A stretch of DNA of 37,209 nucleotides from Ignavibacteriota bacterium (GTDB lineage Bacteria > Bacteroidota > Ignavibacteria > Tepidaquicellales > OLB5), in assembly GCA_003820375.1 (NCBI GenBank), contig RPQH01000043.1:1-37209 (forward strand), written 5' to 3'. The position numbers were made by a program, and so were the translations under genes. The notes below the pieces were generated by a model. The model was not told where the DNA came from. It saw only the letters and a program-made list of their open reading frames with translations, and did no database searches. This document shows positions 7,237-15,965 of this stretch, in pieces; the stretch's first letter is position 1; each line of letters opens with the position of its first letter.

Positions 7237-9234
7237 TTACCCTAAAATCTTTGCAGGTATCAGTACCATCGGGAAACCGCTGTACCTGATTTTCCTGAAT
7301 ATTGCATAAGAAGTCTGGTTATGAAGTATCCTGTGATACCATTTAGCTTTTTCAAATATCAATTCCCCGAGAAAAAATATACTATGCGGATATTTTTTTG
7401 AGATTTTCATACAAAGACCGGCGGCTGTTTCAACTACATCGGTACTTATATCATAAACATAATTTGCCGGGAAACCCAGGCGGTATGATAAGTCTTTATA
7501 TTTCTCTAATGCGGTTGTTGTGTTATTGGTAACTTCATTTAGATGGTCATGATTCTTAAAAAGATCGGAATCTACTGTTCCAACACTGACAAATAAAACA
7601 TTATGAAATGACTTCCTGAAATTTTTTATGATATTAAGAAAAATATGCATTCCTAAACCGCTGTATGATTCAACTAAAATTACTGCTGTTGGTTTGCTTG
7701 TATCAAATTTAACTGACTCATAATCACCCTGAAATTCCGGCAAATCATCAAGCATTACATCCAGCTCTTTTAACTTCTTTTTAATTGTAAAATAATGATT
7801 TCTTATAGCAAAGCATAAACTTATAATAGCAACCGTTACCATAACCGTAACCCATGCACCTTCGGTAAATTTTTCGAAAGCCATAACAACAAGGATAAGG
7901 AAGCACAGTGTGAAAGTAACTGTATGCATGATAAAATTTTTCTTTGCTCCTTTTTTCCTGTTATTCTGTTTCCAGAATCGCATCATCCCAAGCTGTGATA
8001 AAGAAAACGTTAAGAACACATTTATGCTGTACATAACTACCAGCATTCCAATATGTCCTGAAGTATAAAGAAGCATAGCCACTGAAGCCAGCCCAATAGC
8101 AAATATTCCATTTTTGATTGTTAACCTGTCGGATAAAAAAGCAAACCGTTTTGGGAACCATCCATCAGCCGCCATGTTTGAAAGCACCCTCGGACCATCA
8201 ATAAACCCGGTCTGGGCTGCTACAAGTAAAAGCACAGCTTCTGAAATGACGGTTATTGAAGATATGATATATCCTGTATTAAATACATCTGAATTAAAAA
8301 TTGTAAATACATTCTTAGACAACACGGCATTCATAGTTTGACCTTCAGCAGGTTTAATATTGGTTATGAGATAACACACCAGCAAACCGCCTGCAGTAAG
8401 TGCAAGTGAAACTGCCATATACAGCATAGTCTTTTTTGCAGTTTTTACTCTTGGTTCTTTTAATATACCAACACCATTTGATACTGCTTCTATACCTGTA
8501 TAGGTACCGCCGCCAAGAGAGTATGCTCTGAAGAATATCAAAAGCAAACCGGTGAATCCAAGAGTTTGCAAGCCATATTGAAATTCATTAGCTGCATTGT
8601 TTACTACGATTGGAATATTTGAGAGATTCACATACACACTGGTGCCTATCAGCAATAAATGTGTTAATACGAAAGTGATAAATATAGGCATCAAAAAAAG
8701 AACAGATTCCTTAACACCTCTCAGGTTCATCATGATAAGCAATCCAATTACAATAAATTCTACAGGTAATTTATACACATGGTAATTGATTGGAAGCAAG
8801 CTAAACAGTGCATCACCTCCTCCTGCAATAGATACCGTTATTGTTAGTATATAGTCAACAAATAAAGCACTGCCTGATACAACACCAATAGAGCTTCCAA
8901 GTAACTTAGTTGCTACTACATATCCCCCGCCGCCGCCGGGAAATTGTTCTATCAGCTTGCTGTATGAATACGATATAACACTGACAGTAAACAGTGTAGC
9001 TGCAATTAACATAAATGTCAGATATGTATGGCTCCCTAAAGTTCTGTATGCTTCTTCAGGTCCGTATGAGGAAGAAGATAAACCGTCTGCACCAAGGCCA
9101 ATCCATGCAAAGAATGGTATAAGTGCAAGCTTATGCAGAATGCCGGGGTCTTTTAGATTCCGGGCAGTACCAAATAATAATTTTTTTAATTTAAAATTTT
9201 GTTGGGGGGGTTCCGGAGAATCCTGGTTTGTCAA
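7237..9234 (-). CDS. kimA: KimA-like potassium importer (APC superfamily)
   Basis: The 665-residue integral membrane protein has about 12 transmembrane segments (residues ~35-490) and a ~170-residue cytoplasmic C-terminal domain. By memory of Bacillus KimA (YdaO), close matching blocks run through the protein: GADGLSSSSYGPEEA, a glycine-rich FPGGGGGYVV, LFVDYILTITVSIAGG, LRGVKES, AAQTGFIDGPRVLSNMA and, at the end, RILHNQTSYAI. This supports a proton-coupled K+ importer rather than an amino-acid permease, the default label for this superfamily. The start is TTG at 9234 with AAGGAG at 9244-9249. A cyclic-di-AMP riboswitch immediately upstream strongly supports a potassium role. The gene is monocistronic with its own terminator. 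Confidence 0.85.
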   Translation of the reverse strand: MTNQDSPEPPQQNFKLKKLLFGTARNLKDPGILHKLALIPFFAWIGLGADGLSSSSYGPEEAYRTLGSHTYLTFMLIAATLFTVSVISYSYSKLIEQFPGGGGGYVVATKLLGSSIGVVSGSALFVDYILTITVSIAGGGDALFSLLPINYHVYKLPVEFIVIGLLIMMNLRGVKESVLFLMPIFITFVLTHLLLIGTSVYVNLSNIPIVVNNAANEFQYGLQTLGFTGLLLIFFRAYSLGGGTYTGIEAVSNGVGILKEPRVKTAKKTMLYMAVSLALTAGGLLVCYLITNIKPAEGQTMNAVLSKNVFTIFNSDVFNTGYIISSITVISEAVLLLVAAQTGFIDGPRVLSNMAADGWFPKRFAFLSDRLTIKNGIFAIGLASVAMLLYTSGHIGMLVVMYSINVFLTFSLSQLGMMRFWKQNNRKKGAKKNFIMHTVTFTLCFLILVVMAFEKFTEGAWVTVMVTVAIISLCFAIRNHYFTIKKKLKELDVMLDDLPEFQGDYESVKFDTSKPTAVILVESYSGLGMHIFLNIIKNFRKSFHNVLFVSVGTVDSDLFKNHDHLNEVTNNTTTALEKYKDLSYRLGFPANYVYDISTDVVETAAGLCMKISKKYPHSIFFLGELIFEKAKWYHRILHNQTSYAIFRKIRYSGFPMVLIPAKILG

Positions 9235-9243
9235 AATAAATTA

Positions 9244-9249
9244 CTCCTT
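9244..9249 (-). promoter_or_regulatory. ribosome binding site for the TTG start
   Basis: AAGGAG on the minus strand lies nine bases before the TTG start at 9234 and only about eight bases after the 3' edge of the riboswitch aptamer. It settles the start and suggests that ligand binding acts on ribosome access. Confidence 0.75.
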
Positions 9250-9254
9250 TCATT

Positions 9255-9372
9255 AAGCCTGCGAAGTTAGCTGACGGGCTCAGGTCAAGAAGTTAAAACC
9301 TTACACATTTCTGTGATCCGCCCCAAATTATCGGGTCCTCCGCTCCATAAATTTATATGGATTAAGCGGTAC
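9255..9372 (-). promoter_or_regulatory. cyclic-di-AMP (ydaO-yuaA) riboswitch
   Basis: On the minus strand the leader carries the conserved blocks of this class in order: CCGCTTAAT (from 9369), GGAGCGGAGGACC, TTGGGGCGGATC, a variable stem CACA-GAAA-TGTG, then CCTGAGCCCGTCAGCTAAC and TTCGCAGGC (ending 9257). The last two blocks are close to invariant in the family. In known cases c-di-AMP binding switches off potassium uptake and cell-wall genes. Here the aptamer ends about eight bases before the Shine-Dalgarno of a KimA-like gene, and no separate terminator stem is seen, so translational control is the simpler reading. Motif identification is from memory of the family, not a covariance search. 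Confidence 0.93.
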
Positions 9373-9455
9373 AATAATAATATATATTTTTAATATATGC
9401 AATATAATATCTGCTTATGATACTCATAAAAGTCCGGTTTTTTTTATTTTGGTAC

Positions 9456-9647
9456 ATGGAAAAGAATGAAAAGATTTGTGATAAATGCAGATTCTATTTT
9501 AGTGATATGAAGGAAATTGATTTGCCGCTTTTAATCAGGCACAACCCTGAATTGAACAACACCTTTAACCACGGACAAAAGATGTGTGTGAAGAAGGATA
9601 AATTTGTGTATAAGAATGAAACCTGCGGCTGCTATTGCGGGTGGTGA
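9456..9647 (+). CDS. small cysteine-rich protein, unknown
   Basis: A 63-residue protein if read from the ATG at 9456; an upstream in-frame ATG at 9417 would add 13 hydrophobic residues that look less native. Six cysteines: ICDKCRFYF near the N-terminus, one in GQKMCVKK, and the terminal ETCGCYCGW. The spacing suggests a zinc- or iron-binding mini-domain. No clear Shine-Dalgarno is seen. It is divergent from the KimA-like gene, with the riboswitch leader between them. No family was recognised; conserved cysteine spacing is the only support that it is a gene. Confidence 0.45.
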   Translation: MEKNEKICDKCRFYFSDMKEIDLPLLIRHNPELNNTFNHGQKMCVKKDKFVYKNETCGCYCGW

Positions 9648-9903
9648 GATATGTCTATGTTATTCCTGCTGCTGAAAATGAAATAACCGGGGAATACTTG
9701 CGTATATCTATCTCAATCTGTCCCATCTGCCAGCCCCGGGAACCCGGTGGTGTTCTAAGCTTTTAAATTGTAATCTATTAAATGCACGTCTCCGGGAACC
9801 TTTTCACGTACGTAGTTTATTTTTTCAAAACCAGTATTATTACTTATTGTTTGGATAAAGTTTTTTAAGTTATTTTGCAGATTAACATTTAAAAAAATAA
9901 TAT

Positions 9904-10221
9904 ATGAATATTGAAATTGCCGATATAGTATTTCCAATGGAATTTATTAAAAATATAGAGCTTGAAGATAAAAAATTAAAAGTTATATTATGGAATAACA
10001 ACGATATGGAATTTATTTTTAATGACGGAAAGTCCGCTAAAAAAAAATACAACAATATAACCCGCAAATTAAAAAAGTATAAAAAAAAGCCGGAAGATTC
10101 AAATATAGACCCTCAGCTGCGCGGTGAGGTGGTTTTTCTGAGTAATTATAAACCCATTTCTAACGAAGAGAATCCAAGCACTTTTGGTGATATCAAAAAG
10201 CCACTGGGTTATAGTTTTTAA
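9904..10221 (+). CDS. hypothetical protein, 105 residues
   Basis: Not recognised. A soluble, charged protein: residues 1-50 look like alternating beta strands (IEIADIVFP, KLKVILWNN, DMEFIFNDG), followed by a lysine-rich helix (SAKKKYNNITRKLKKYKKK) and a loose C-terminus. There is no signal peptide and no cysteine. The 256-base gap upstream (9648-9903) shows only degraded GC-rich palindrome-like pieces such as CCCCGGGAACCCGG. It is convergent with the outer-membrane protein gene across a shared terminator at 10269. Codon use resembles its neighbours. Confidence 0.6.
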   Translation: MNIEIADIVFPMEFIKNIELEDKKLKVILWNNNDMEFIFNDGKSAKKKYNNITRKLKKYKKKPEDSNIDPQLRGEVVFLSNYKPISNEENPSTFGDIKKPLGYSF

Positions 10222-10263
10222 TCTTCAGTAAAACCGGCACTTCATATTGATGAAACTTAAATA

Positions 10264-10290
10264 TAAAAAAAGGGGCTTTGAGCCCCTTTA
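10264..10290. terminator. strong bidirectional terminator
   Basis: AAAGGGGCT (10269-10277) pairs perfectly with AGCCCCTTT (10281-10289) around a three-base loop. On the minus strand it is followed by a run of T, ideal for ending the long run of genes that finishes with the outer-membrane protein; on the plus strand it can also end the 105-residue gene. Confidence 0.9.
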
Positions 10291-10317
10291 AGTATTTACG
10301 TTAACTACCTTAAATTA

Positions 10318-11139
10318 TTACAAACTAAAATAAAATCTCAAAGTCAAATCAACGCTGTTAAAGTTGGGTGCAGTACGGGTTATAAACAACTCGTTGTTCT
10401 GTGATAAAGGAATAATATTATATCTTAATTCCCCACCAAAACCGAACTGCCCGCCTGAACCTGTAAACCCTGTCATTACTCTTAATACCGGCTGCCACTG
10501 GCTGGTTGAGCCTGTAAAAAACGTAGAGCCATAATAATTCAGCTGACCGAGATAATAATCATAGTCCTCTTTTATCCATGCTGCACCTGCTCCTCCGCCA
10601 ATGAAGAATAACCTTGCAAAGCTTGTTGTTTGCGTATAAAACGGGAAGAACCTTGCATTAACTACCGGAATGAGCGATAACATACTTAAATGATAAGCAG
10701 TTACATAATTGCTGGTCTGACCGGCATAAGTAAAAGCTGGGTCGACAAAAAAAGTAACTGCCCTGTCATTGTTAGTGAACAAAAGAGACGGTTCAATCTC
10801 AAGGGTTAAAGCTCTTGCAATTGAAAAGCCAAAATATAGGTTTATCTCACTTAAAAAATCACCTTTTCTTGTATCGAATACAGGGTATCCTTCATTCATA
10901 TCCTTTGCAGTAAAAATTACAAATGAATATCCCGCACCGTAATAAGATGAAATAGTTTTTCTTTTTTTGACCTGCATATCTTTATTTAAAGACAGCTTTG
11001 AATATTTTGATAACGGAGTTTCAATTGAGCTCCCTTTTAAGCTAAAGTCACTTTTTGATTTCAGGGTTGGTAATTCCTGGGAATACACCTGGCTTAACAA
11101 TATAAATACAAGAACAAACCATGTAAATAATTTTTTCAT
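10318..11139 (-). CDS. outer-membrane beta-barrel-like protein
   Basis: The 273-residue protein has a signal peptide (MKKLFTWFVLVFILLSQVYSQ, cleaved about residue 20), followed by alternating aromatic/polar strands typical of an outer-membrane barrel, e.g. YYGAGYSFVIFTA, LTLEIEPSLLFT, FGFGGELRYNI, and a terminal strand LTLRFYFSL ending in hydrophobic residues as BAM substrates do. No specific family recognised. It is the last gene of the run headed by the peptide permease, 35 bases behind hslU, and ends at the terminator at 10264-10290. Whether it truly belongs functionally with hslVU is unknown. Confidence 0.75.
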   Translation of the reverse strand: MKKLFTWFVLVFILLSQVYSQELPTLKSKSDFSLKGSSIETPLSKYSKLSLNKDMQVKKRKTISSYYGAGYSFVIFTAKDMNEGYPVFDTRKGDFLSEINLYFGFSIARALTLEIEPSLLFTNNDRAVTFFVDPAFTYAGQTSNYVTAYHLSMLSLIPVVNARFFPFYTQTTSFARLFFIGGGAGAAWIKEDYDYYLGQLNYYGSTFFTGSTSQWQPVLRVMTGFTGSGGQFGFGGELRYNIIPLSQNNELFITRTAPNFNSVDLTLRFYFSL

Positions 11140-11174
11140 TCATTACTCCTTTTATTTTCCCTTAACGGGAGTAT

Positions 11175-12680
11175 TTATAAAATGTATCTGCTTAGATCTC
11201 TGTTCTTAACGATATCTTTTAATTTTTCATTAACGATATCTTTTGTAACTACAATTTTATTAACCTTAATTTTGTCAGGTGCATCAAAAAGTATATCTTC
11301 CAGCAATGTAGTTAATATAGTATGAAGCCTCCTGGCACCGATATTTTCAACCTGCTCATTTACTTCAGCTGCTATCCGGGCAATTTCTTTTATGCTCTCT
11401 TCATCAAACTCAAGCTTGATACTCTCAGCTTCCATTAAAGCAATATATTGTTTTAATAAAGCATTTTCTGGCTGGGTTAATATTTTCACGAAGTCCCGCT
11501 CGGTTAAGCTGTTCAGCTCAACCCTGATAGGAAACCTACCCTGCAATTCAGGAATCAGGTCGCTTGGCTTTGCCTGGTGAAAAGCACCCGATGCAATAAA
11601 CAAAATATGGTCTGTTTTTACCATGCCGTATTTTGTGCTTACATTTGAACCTTCGACAATAGGCAATAAATCTCTTTGCACACCTTCTCTTGATACATCA
11701 GGTCCGTGTCCTTTACCGCCGCCGCCTGCAATTTTATCTATCTCATCGAGAAATACTATTCCGTATTCCTGCACTCTTGTGATAGCTTCTTTAACAACAG
11801 CTTCCATATCGATAAGCTTGTTAGCTTCTTCCTGTGTTATAGTAACCTTAGCTTCGGCAACTGTCATTTTTCTTTTCTTAACCTTCTTCGGCATCATGCT
11901 TCCAAACATATCCTGAAGGTTAATCCCCATATCTTCCAGCCCTATCGGACCCAGCACCTGCATCACGGGAAAATTATCGCCGGATATATCCACTTCAATT
12001 ATTCGTGAATCGAGCTCACCGTTTTGCAGCATCTCCCTGAATCTTTCCCTCGTCTTGAAATTATCTTCTTTTTCAACCTCAGCAGCCGAGTGTGCCGAAA
12101 AACCCAATGTAGATGTTGTACTCCCGCCTTCATCCGGATTTTTTCTTTTTACAGGTGGTACCAGTATATCAAGTATTCTTTCTTCAGCTAAATACTCCGC
12201 CTTCTTCTGAACCTCTGCACTTTTTTCCGTCTTAACCATGGTTACACCAAGGTCTGTTATTTCACGCACGATTGATTCAACATCACGCCCTACATAGCCT
12301 ACTTCAGTGAATTTGGATGCTTCAACTTTTATGAACGGTGCATTGGATAATTTTGCCAGTCGCCTTGCAATTTCTGTTTTGCCTACTCCTGTTGGTCCAA
12401 TGAGTATTATATTGTTAGGCATTATCTCTTCTTTGAGACTATCTTTTACATTTTTCCTTCTCCACCTGTTTCTTAATGCAATAGCAACAGATTTTTTAGC
12501 ATTGTTCTGACCGATAATAAATTTATTCAGCTCAGATACAATCTGCGAAGGAGTAAGTTCCTGTATTTCATAAAATGTAGCGTTGCTCATTTTATTCTTC
12601 TTTTTATCTCCGGAGCCGCTTTTCCCGTCTCTTTTGATTTCTTCTTTGCTTTCTTCTGTTCCGGTAAGTTTATCTTTCAT
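11175..12680 (-). CDS. hslU: HslU, ATPase subunit of the HslUV protease
   Basis: AAA+ unfoldase that feeds proteins to HslV in the cytoplasm. Walker A GPTGVGKT is at residues 95-102, Walker [12 protein letters not shown] near 310, with the family-specific I-domain between; the sensor region [10 protein letters not shown] and the C-terminal DLSRYIL (the tail that docks into HslV) are present. At 501 residues it is longer than typical HslU (about 440-470): the first 30 residues are a charged Lys/Gly/Ser extension before [18 protein letters not shown]. The ATG at 12680 overlaps the hslV stop as ATGA, supporting the longer form, but the internal Met31 is an alternative start. Confidence 0.97.
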   Translation of the reverse strand: MKDKLTGTEESKEEIKRDGKSGSGDKKKNKMSNATFYEIQELTPSQIVSELNKFIIGQNNAKKSVAIALRNRWRRKNVKDSLKEEIMPNNIILIGPTGVGKTEIARRLAKLSNAPFIKVEASKFTEVGYVGRDVESIVREITDLGVTMVKTEKSAEVQKKAEYLAEERILDILVPPVKRKNPDEGGSTTSTLGFSAHSAAEVEKEDNFKTRERFREMLQNGELDSRIIEVDISGDNFPVMQVLGPIGLEDMGINLQDMFGSMMPKKVKKRKMTVAEAKVTITQEEANKLIDMEAVVKEAITRVQEYGIVFLDEIDKIAGGGGKGHGPDVSREGVQRDLLPIVEGSNVSTKYGMVKTDHILFIASGAFHQAKPSDLIPELQGRFPIRVELNSLTERDFVKILTQPENALLKQYIALMEAESIKLEFDEESIKEIARIAAEVNEQVENIGARRLHTILTTLLEDILFDAPDKIKVNKIVVTKDIVNEKLKDIVKNRDLSRYIL

Positions 12681-13219
12681 ACCTTAAGCTCCTCTATTGT
12701 AATGTGGTCATTAGTATATATGCAGATATCGGCAGCAACTTTTAAAGATTCGTTAATAATTTCAGGCGCTGAAAGGTCTGAATATTTAACAAGCATCCGT
12801 GCCGCTGCGGTAGCATAACTTCCGCCTGAACCTATAGCTACTATACCGTCATCAGGTTCTATTACATCACCGCTGCCCGATATTATTAATGCGGTTTTAG
12901 TATCCATTACCGCAAGCAGAGCTTCAAGGCGTCTTAAATACCTGTCGGTTCTCCACTCTTTAGCTAACTCAACTGCCGCACGCTGCAGATTGCCTTTATA
13001 ATGCTCAAGCTTTGCTTCAAACTTATCGAATAATGTTAAAGCATCGGCTGTTGAACCTGCAAATCCTGCAATTACTTTATTATTATAAAGCTTCCTGACT
13101 TTTTTTGTATTATGTTTTAATATTGTGTTTGACATTGTTACCTGACCATCGCTGCCCATAGATGCAATACCATCTTTGATCAAGCCAATTACGGTTGTAC
13201 TTCTGATTTGGTTTTTCAA
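12677..13219 (-). CDS. hslV: HslV, proteolytic subunit of the HslUV protease
   Basis: Proteasome-like threonine protease, 180 residues. A seven-residue propeptide (MKNQIRS) precedes the expected N-terminal nucleophile Thr8 in STTVIGL. The typical [31 protein letters not shown] and [12 protein letters not shown] blocks are all present. The gene starts 17 bases after rpoN and overlaps hslU by four bases, giving the usual translational coupling of the two subunits. HslUV degrades misfolded and regulatory proteins under heat stress. Confidence 0.97.
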   Translation of the reverse strand: MKNQIRSTTVIGLIKDGIASMGSDGQVTMSNTILKHNTKKVRKLYNNKVIAGFAGSTADALTLFDKFEAKLEHYKGNLQRAAVELAKEWRTDRYLRRLEALLAVMDTKTALIISGSGDVIEPDDGIVAIGSGGSYATAAARMLVKYSDLSAPEIINESLKVAADICIYTNDHITIEELKV

Positions 13220-13236
13220 TTCCTCTTTCTTTTTAA

Positions 13237-14724
13237 TTATAGAACTATTTTACGGCGTAAAGTTGCTTTGGGAATCTTCATTGCTTCCCTGTACTTTGCT
13301 ACCGTTCTTCTTGCTATCGGATAACCTATCTCGTTCATTAACAGAGTTAGTTTATCGTCACTTAATGGTTTTGATTTATCTTCTTTTTCAATAAAATCCC
13401 TTATCTTTTCTTTTACTATTTTGCTTGATACATCTTCACCGCTATCCATTTGTATCGGGTTGCTAAAGAAATATTTTAACTCGTATGTTCCAAAATCTGT
13501 TTGAACATATTTATTTCTTACTGTCCTGCTGACTGTAGAAATATCCATGTTAATATCCGATGCAATATCCTTTTCATATATAGGCTTCAGGTTTTCACCA
13601 TTGGTAAGAAAAAACTTCCTTTGCCTTTCAACAATTGCTTTCATTACCTTCATCATAGTTTCACGCCTTGAAACAATAGAGTTCATAAACCACTTTGCAG
13701 CATCAAGCTTGTTTTTCAGGAATTCCTTCGTCTGTCTTGGTGTCCCTTTTGATTTCAGCATCTTTACATATCTCCTGCTTATCTTGATTGATGGTATATA
13801 TTCATCCGTCAATTCAACCACAAGTTCATCACCTACTTTTGTAACAATAAAATCAGGATAGATATATTCTCTTTCCGGGGCTCCGTCAATATTTCCGGGG
13901 ATAGGGTTAAGCTTATGAATAATATTGAACAGCTCATTTACTTTTTCAAGGGGTATCTTTAGCTGCTTTGAAAGCTTTTCATAATGTTTTGATTTAAACT
14001 CATTGAAACATTCATTCACTAGCTTCAGGCAAAGCTCTTTTGTTTCATTATCAATATTAAGCTCTTCAATCTGAACTGAAAGGCATTCCTGTAAATTTCT
14101 GGAACCTAAACCAATCGGGTCAAACCTGTGAATTATCTTAATAACCTTTTCGACATCTTCATGTGTTACCTCAAAGTTATATTGTTTTACTATATCTGAA
14201 ATTATATCATCAATAGAATCCCTCAGGTAGCCGTCGTCATCAAGGCTTCCTATAATCTCTTCACCAATTAATATATATTTTTCTTCAAGCCCCGACCTGT
14301 GAAGCTGGTCTAAAGGTGTCTCTTTTAAACGGTTGCTTTTGTTAATCAGGTAATCTGTTTTGTTGTCATAGTCGGTCTGGCTTTGTTTTTCATATTGCTC
14401 AGGTGACTTATACCCGTCAATTTGATTATCGGAATAATCGTACCATTCATCCAGGTCATATGTTTCCTCATCACCTTTCGGTAAAGTATCATCAGCTTCG
14501 GGTGTTTCTTCTGCTGTTGTTTCAGTCTCAGTTTCTTTTACTTCTTTTTCTTCTGTTTCTTCCTGGTCATTTTCGGTTAATTCTTCAAGAAGAGGATTAG
14601 ACTCAAGCTGTAATTTAATTTCCTGTTCAAGTGCAAGCGTAGGAACAGCAAGTAAAAGCTGTGCTTGTATGAGCTGAGGAGATAGCTTCTGTTGTATTCC
14701 AAGTATTTGTATATTTTTCAGCAT
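13237..14724 (-). CDS. rpoN: RNA polymerase sigma-54 factor
   Basis: 495 residues with the full sigma-54 layout: glutamine/leucine-rich region I ([15 protein letters not shown]), a long acidic region II (about residues 55-120, rich in Glu/Asp), a core-binding domain with [15 protein letters not shown], a helix-turn-helix part ([17 protein letters not shown]), and the diagnostic RpoN box [10 protein letters not shown] near the C-terminus. It directs polymerase to -24/-12 promoters that need an AAA+ activator; no such activator is encoded in the window. It sits between dprA (50 bases upstream) and hslV (17 bases downstream), so co-transcription is likely. Confidence 0.97.
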   Translation of the reverse strand: MLKNIQILGIQQKLSPQLIQAQLLLAVPTLALEQEIKLQLESNPLLEELTENDQEETEEKEVKETETETTAEETPEADDTLPKGDEETYDLDEWYDYSDNQIDGYKSPEQYEKQSQTDYDNKTDYLINKSNRLKETPLDQLHRSGLEEKYILIGEEIIGSLDDDGYLRDSIDDIISDIVKQYNFEVTHEDVEKVIKIIHRFDPIGLGSRNLQECLSVQIEELNIDNETKELCLKLVNECFNEFKSKHYEKLSKQLKIPLEKVNELFNIIHKLNPIPGNIDGAPEREYIYPDFIVTKVGDELVVELTDEYIPSIKISRRYVKMLKSKGTPRQTKEFLKNKLDAAKWFMNSIVSRRETMMKVMKAIVERQRKFFLTNGENLKPIYEKDIASDINMDISTVSRTVRNKYVQTDFGTYELKYFFSNPIQMDSGEDVSSKIVKEKIRDFIEKEDKSKPLSDDKLTLLMNEIGYPIARRTVAKYREAMKIPKATLRRKIVL

Positions 14725-14774
14725 TAATAGGAAAAAATTTTATATATAATTAATATAATAAAATAAAATATAGT

Positions 14775-15917
14775 TTATGAAATATTGAAAATTTTACCGG
14801 GTAATTGTTTTATATACCCTTTAAACTCCAGATTTAACAATAGTACCAGGCAATCTGATATATTAAACCCTGTTTTTTCAGATATTGCGTCTATGTGCAT
14901 AGCATCGTTATTGTTTGAAATAATTTCGAATAGTATCTTTTCGTTCCCTTTCAGGTCACCGGCTGTTACTCTATTCTCAACAATTTTTTCGCCATTAATA
15001 TTTCGCATCTTACCATGCAGTTCTTCAAGAATGTCATCAATATTATTAACAAGCTTAGCCAGCCCGTTCTTAATCAGTTCATTAGTTCCCCTGCTGACCT
15101 TTGAATTTATATCTCCCGGTACAGCAAACACTTCTCTTGACTGGTCGAGAGCACACCTTGCCGTTATTAATGCTCCGCCTTCTTTACCGCTTTCAACAAT
15201 CAGTATTCCATATGACAGCCCGCTTATTATTCTGTTGCGTCTGGGAAAATTCACACTGTCGGGTTTTGCTGAGATATCACACTCGGATATGACTAAACCT
15301 TCTTCACACATTGAATCATACAGCTTCCTGTTTTCAGGAGGATAAACCACATCAACTCCGTTACCAAAAACTGCTGCAGTGGAGCTCTTCCTTTTATTGT
15401 TTGAAAGAACTGCTTTATGAGCTATTGTATCTATACCTCTTGCGAAACCGCTTATAACCGTTACACCGATTGATGAAAGCTCTTCTGCAAATACGGCTGA
15501 TATCTTCTTTCCATATTCACTTGGCGTTCTTGTGCCAACAATACCAATACCGTTCGCCAATGCATTGTTCAGCCCATCGTTTGCACAGCCCTTGTAATAA
15601 AGAATAACCGGAGGGTCATAAATCTTTTTCAGTAAATTCGGATAATCTTTATCCGTATAAACACTCACCCTGATATTAAGCTTATCAATTTTCTTCAGAA
15701 GTAATTCAAAATCACTTTCAAGCTTATCAGTGTTTGCGTATTGTCTTCTGATTGCCTTTGCAATATTATGGCTGATGCCGTCTACATTAACAAGCTCATT
15801 ATATGACGCTTTAAAGATTATCTCCGGGTCTTTAAATACATCAATTAATTTTTTAGTTCTAACAGCACCGAGACCTTCGGCTTTAGTTAAAAAATAAATG
15901 TATTTAAAATCATCCAT
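14775..15917 (-). CDS. dprA: DNA processing protein DprA
   Basis: Loads RecA onto incoming single-stranded DNA during natural transformation. 380 residues: an N-terminal helix-hairpin-helix/SAM-like part (VDGISHNIAKAI), the central Rossmann domain (GIVGTRTPSEYG, VISGFARGIDTIAH, GNGVDVVYPPENRKLY, FPRRNRIISGLS, GGALITARCALDQ, AVPGDI, SRGTNELIKNGLAKLV), and a C-terminal winged-helix (DML1-like) domain from about residue 310. Length and domain order are normal. Natural competence of the organism is inference; other competence genes are not in the window. Confidence 0.96.
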   Translation of the reverse strand: MDDFKYIYFLTKAEGLGAVRTKKLIDVFKDPEIIFKASYNELVNVDGISHNIAKAIRRQYANTDKLESDFELLLKKIDKLNIRVSVYTDKDYPNLLKKIYDPPVILYYKGCANDGLNNALANGIGIVGTRTPSEYGKKISAVFAEELSSIGVTVISGFARGIDTIAHKAVLSNNKRKSSTAAVFGNGVDVVYPPENRKLYDSMCEEGLVISECDISAKPDSVNFPRRNRIISGLSYGILIVESGKEGGALITARCALDQSREVFAVPGDINSKVSRGTNELIKNGLAKLVNNIDDILEELHGKMRNINGEKIVENRVTAGDLKGNEKILFEIISNNNDAMHIDAISEKTGFNISDCLVLLLNLEFKGYIKQLPGKIFNIS

Positions 15918-15965
15918 AGATATTTTAAAAGAGCAAAAAATTATATTTTAGTTCTGTCATTATAA

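Noticed and set aside
9755..9937. 60-residue minus-strand reading frame with protein-like C-terminal half
   Set aside because: Its first half is antisense to the 105-residue gene at 9904, there is no ribosome site and no recognised motif; it may be chance or a gene remnant.
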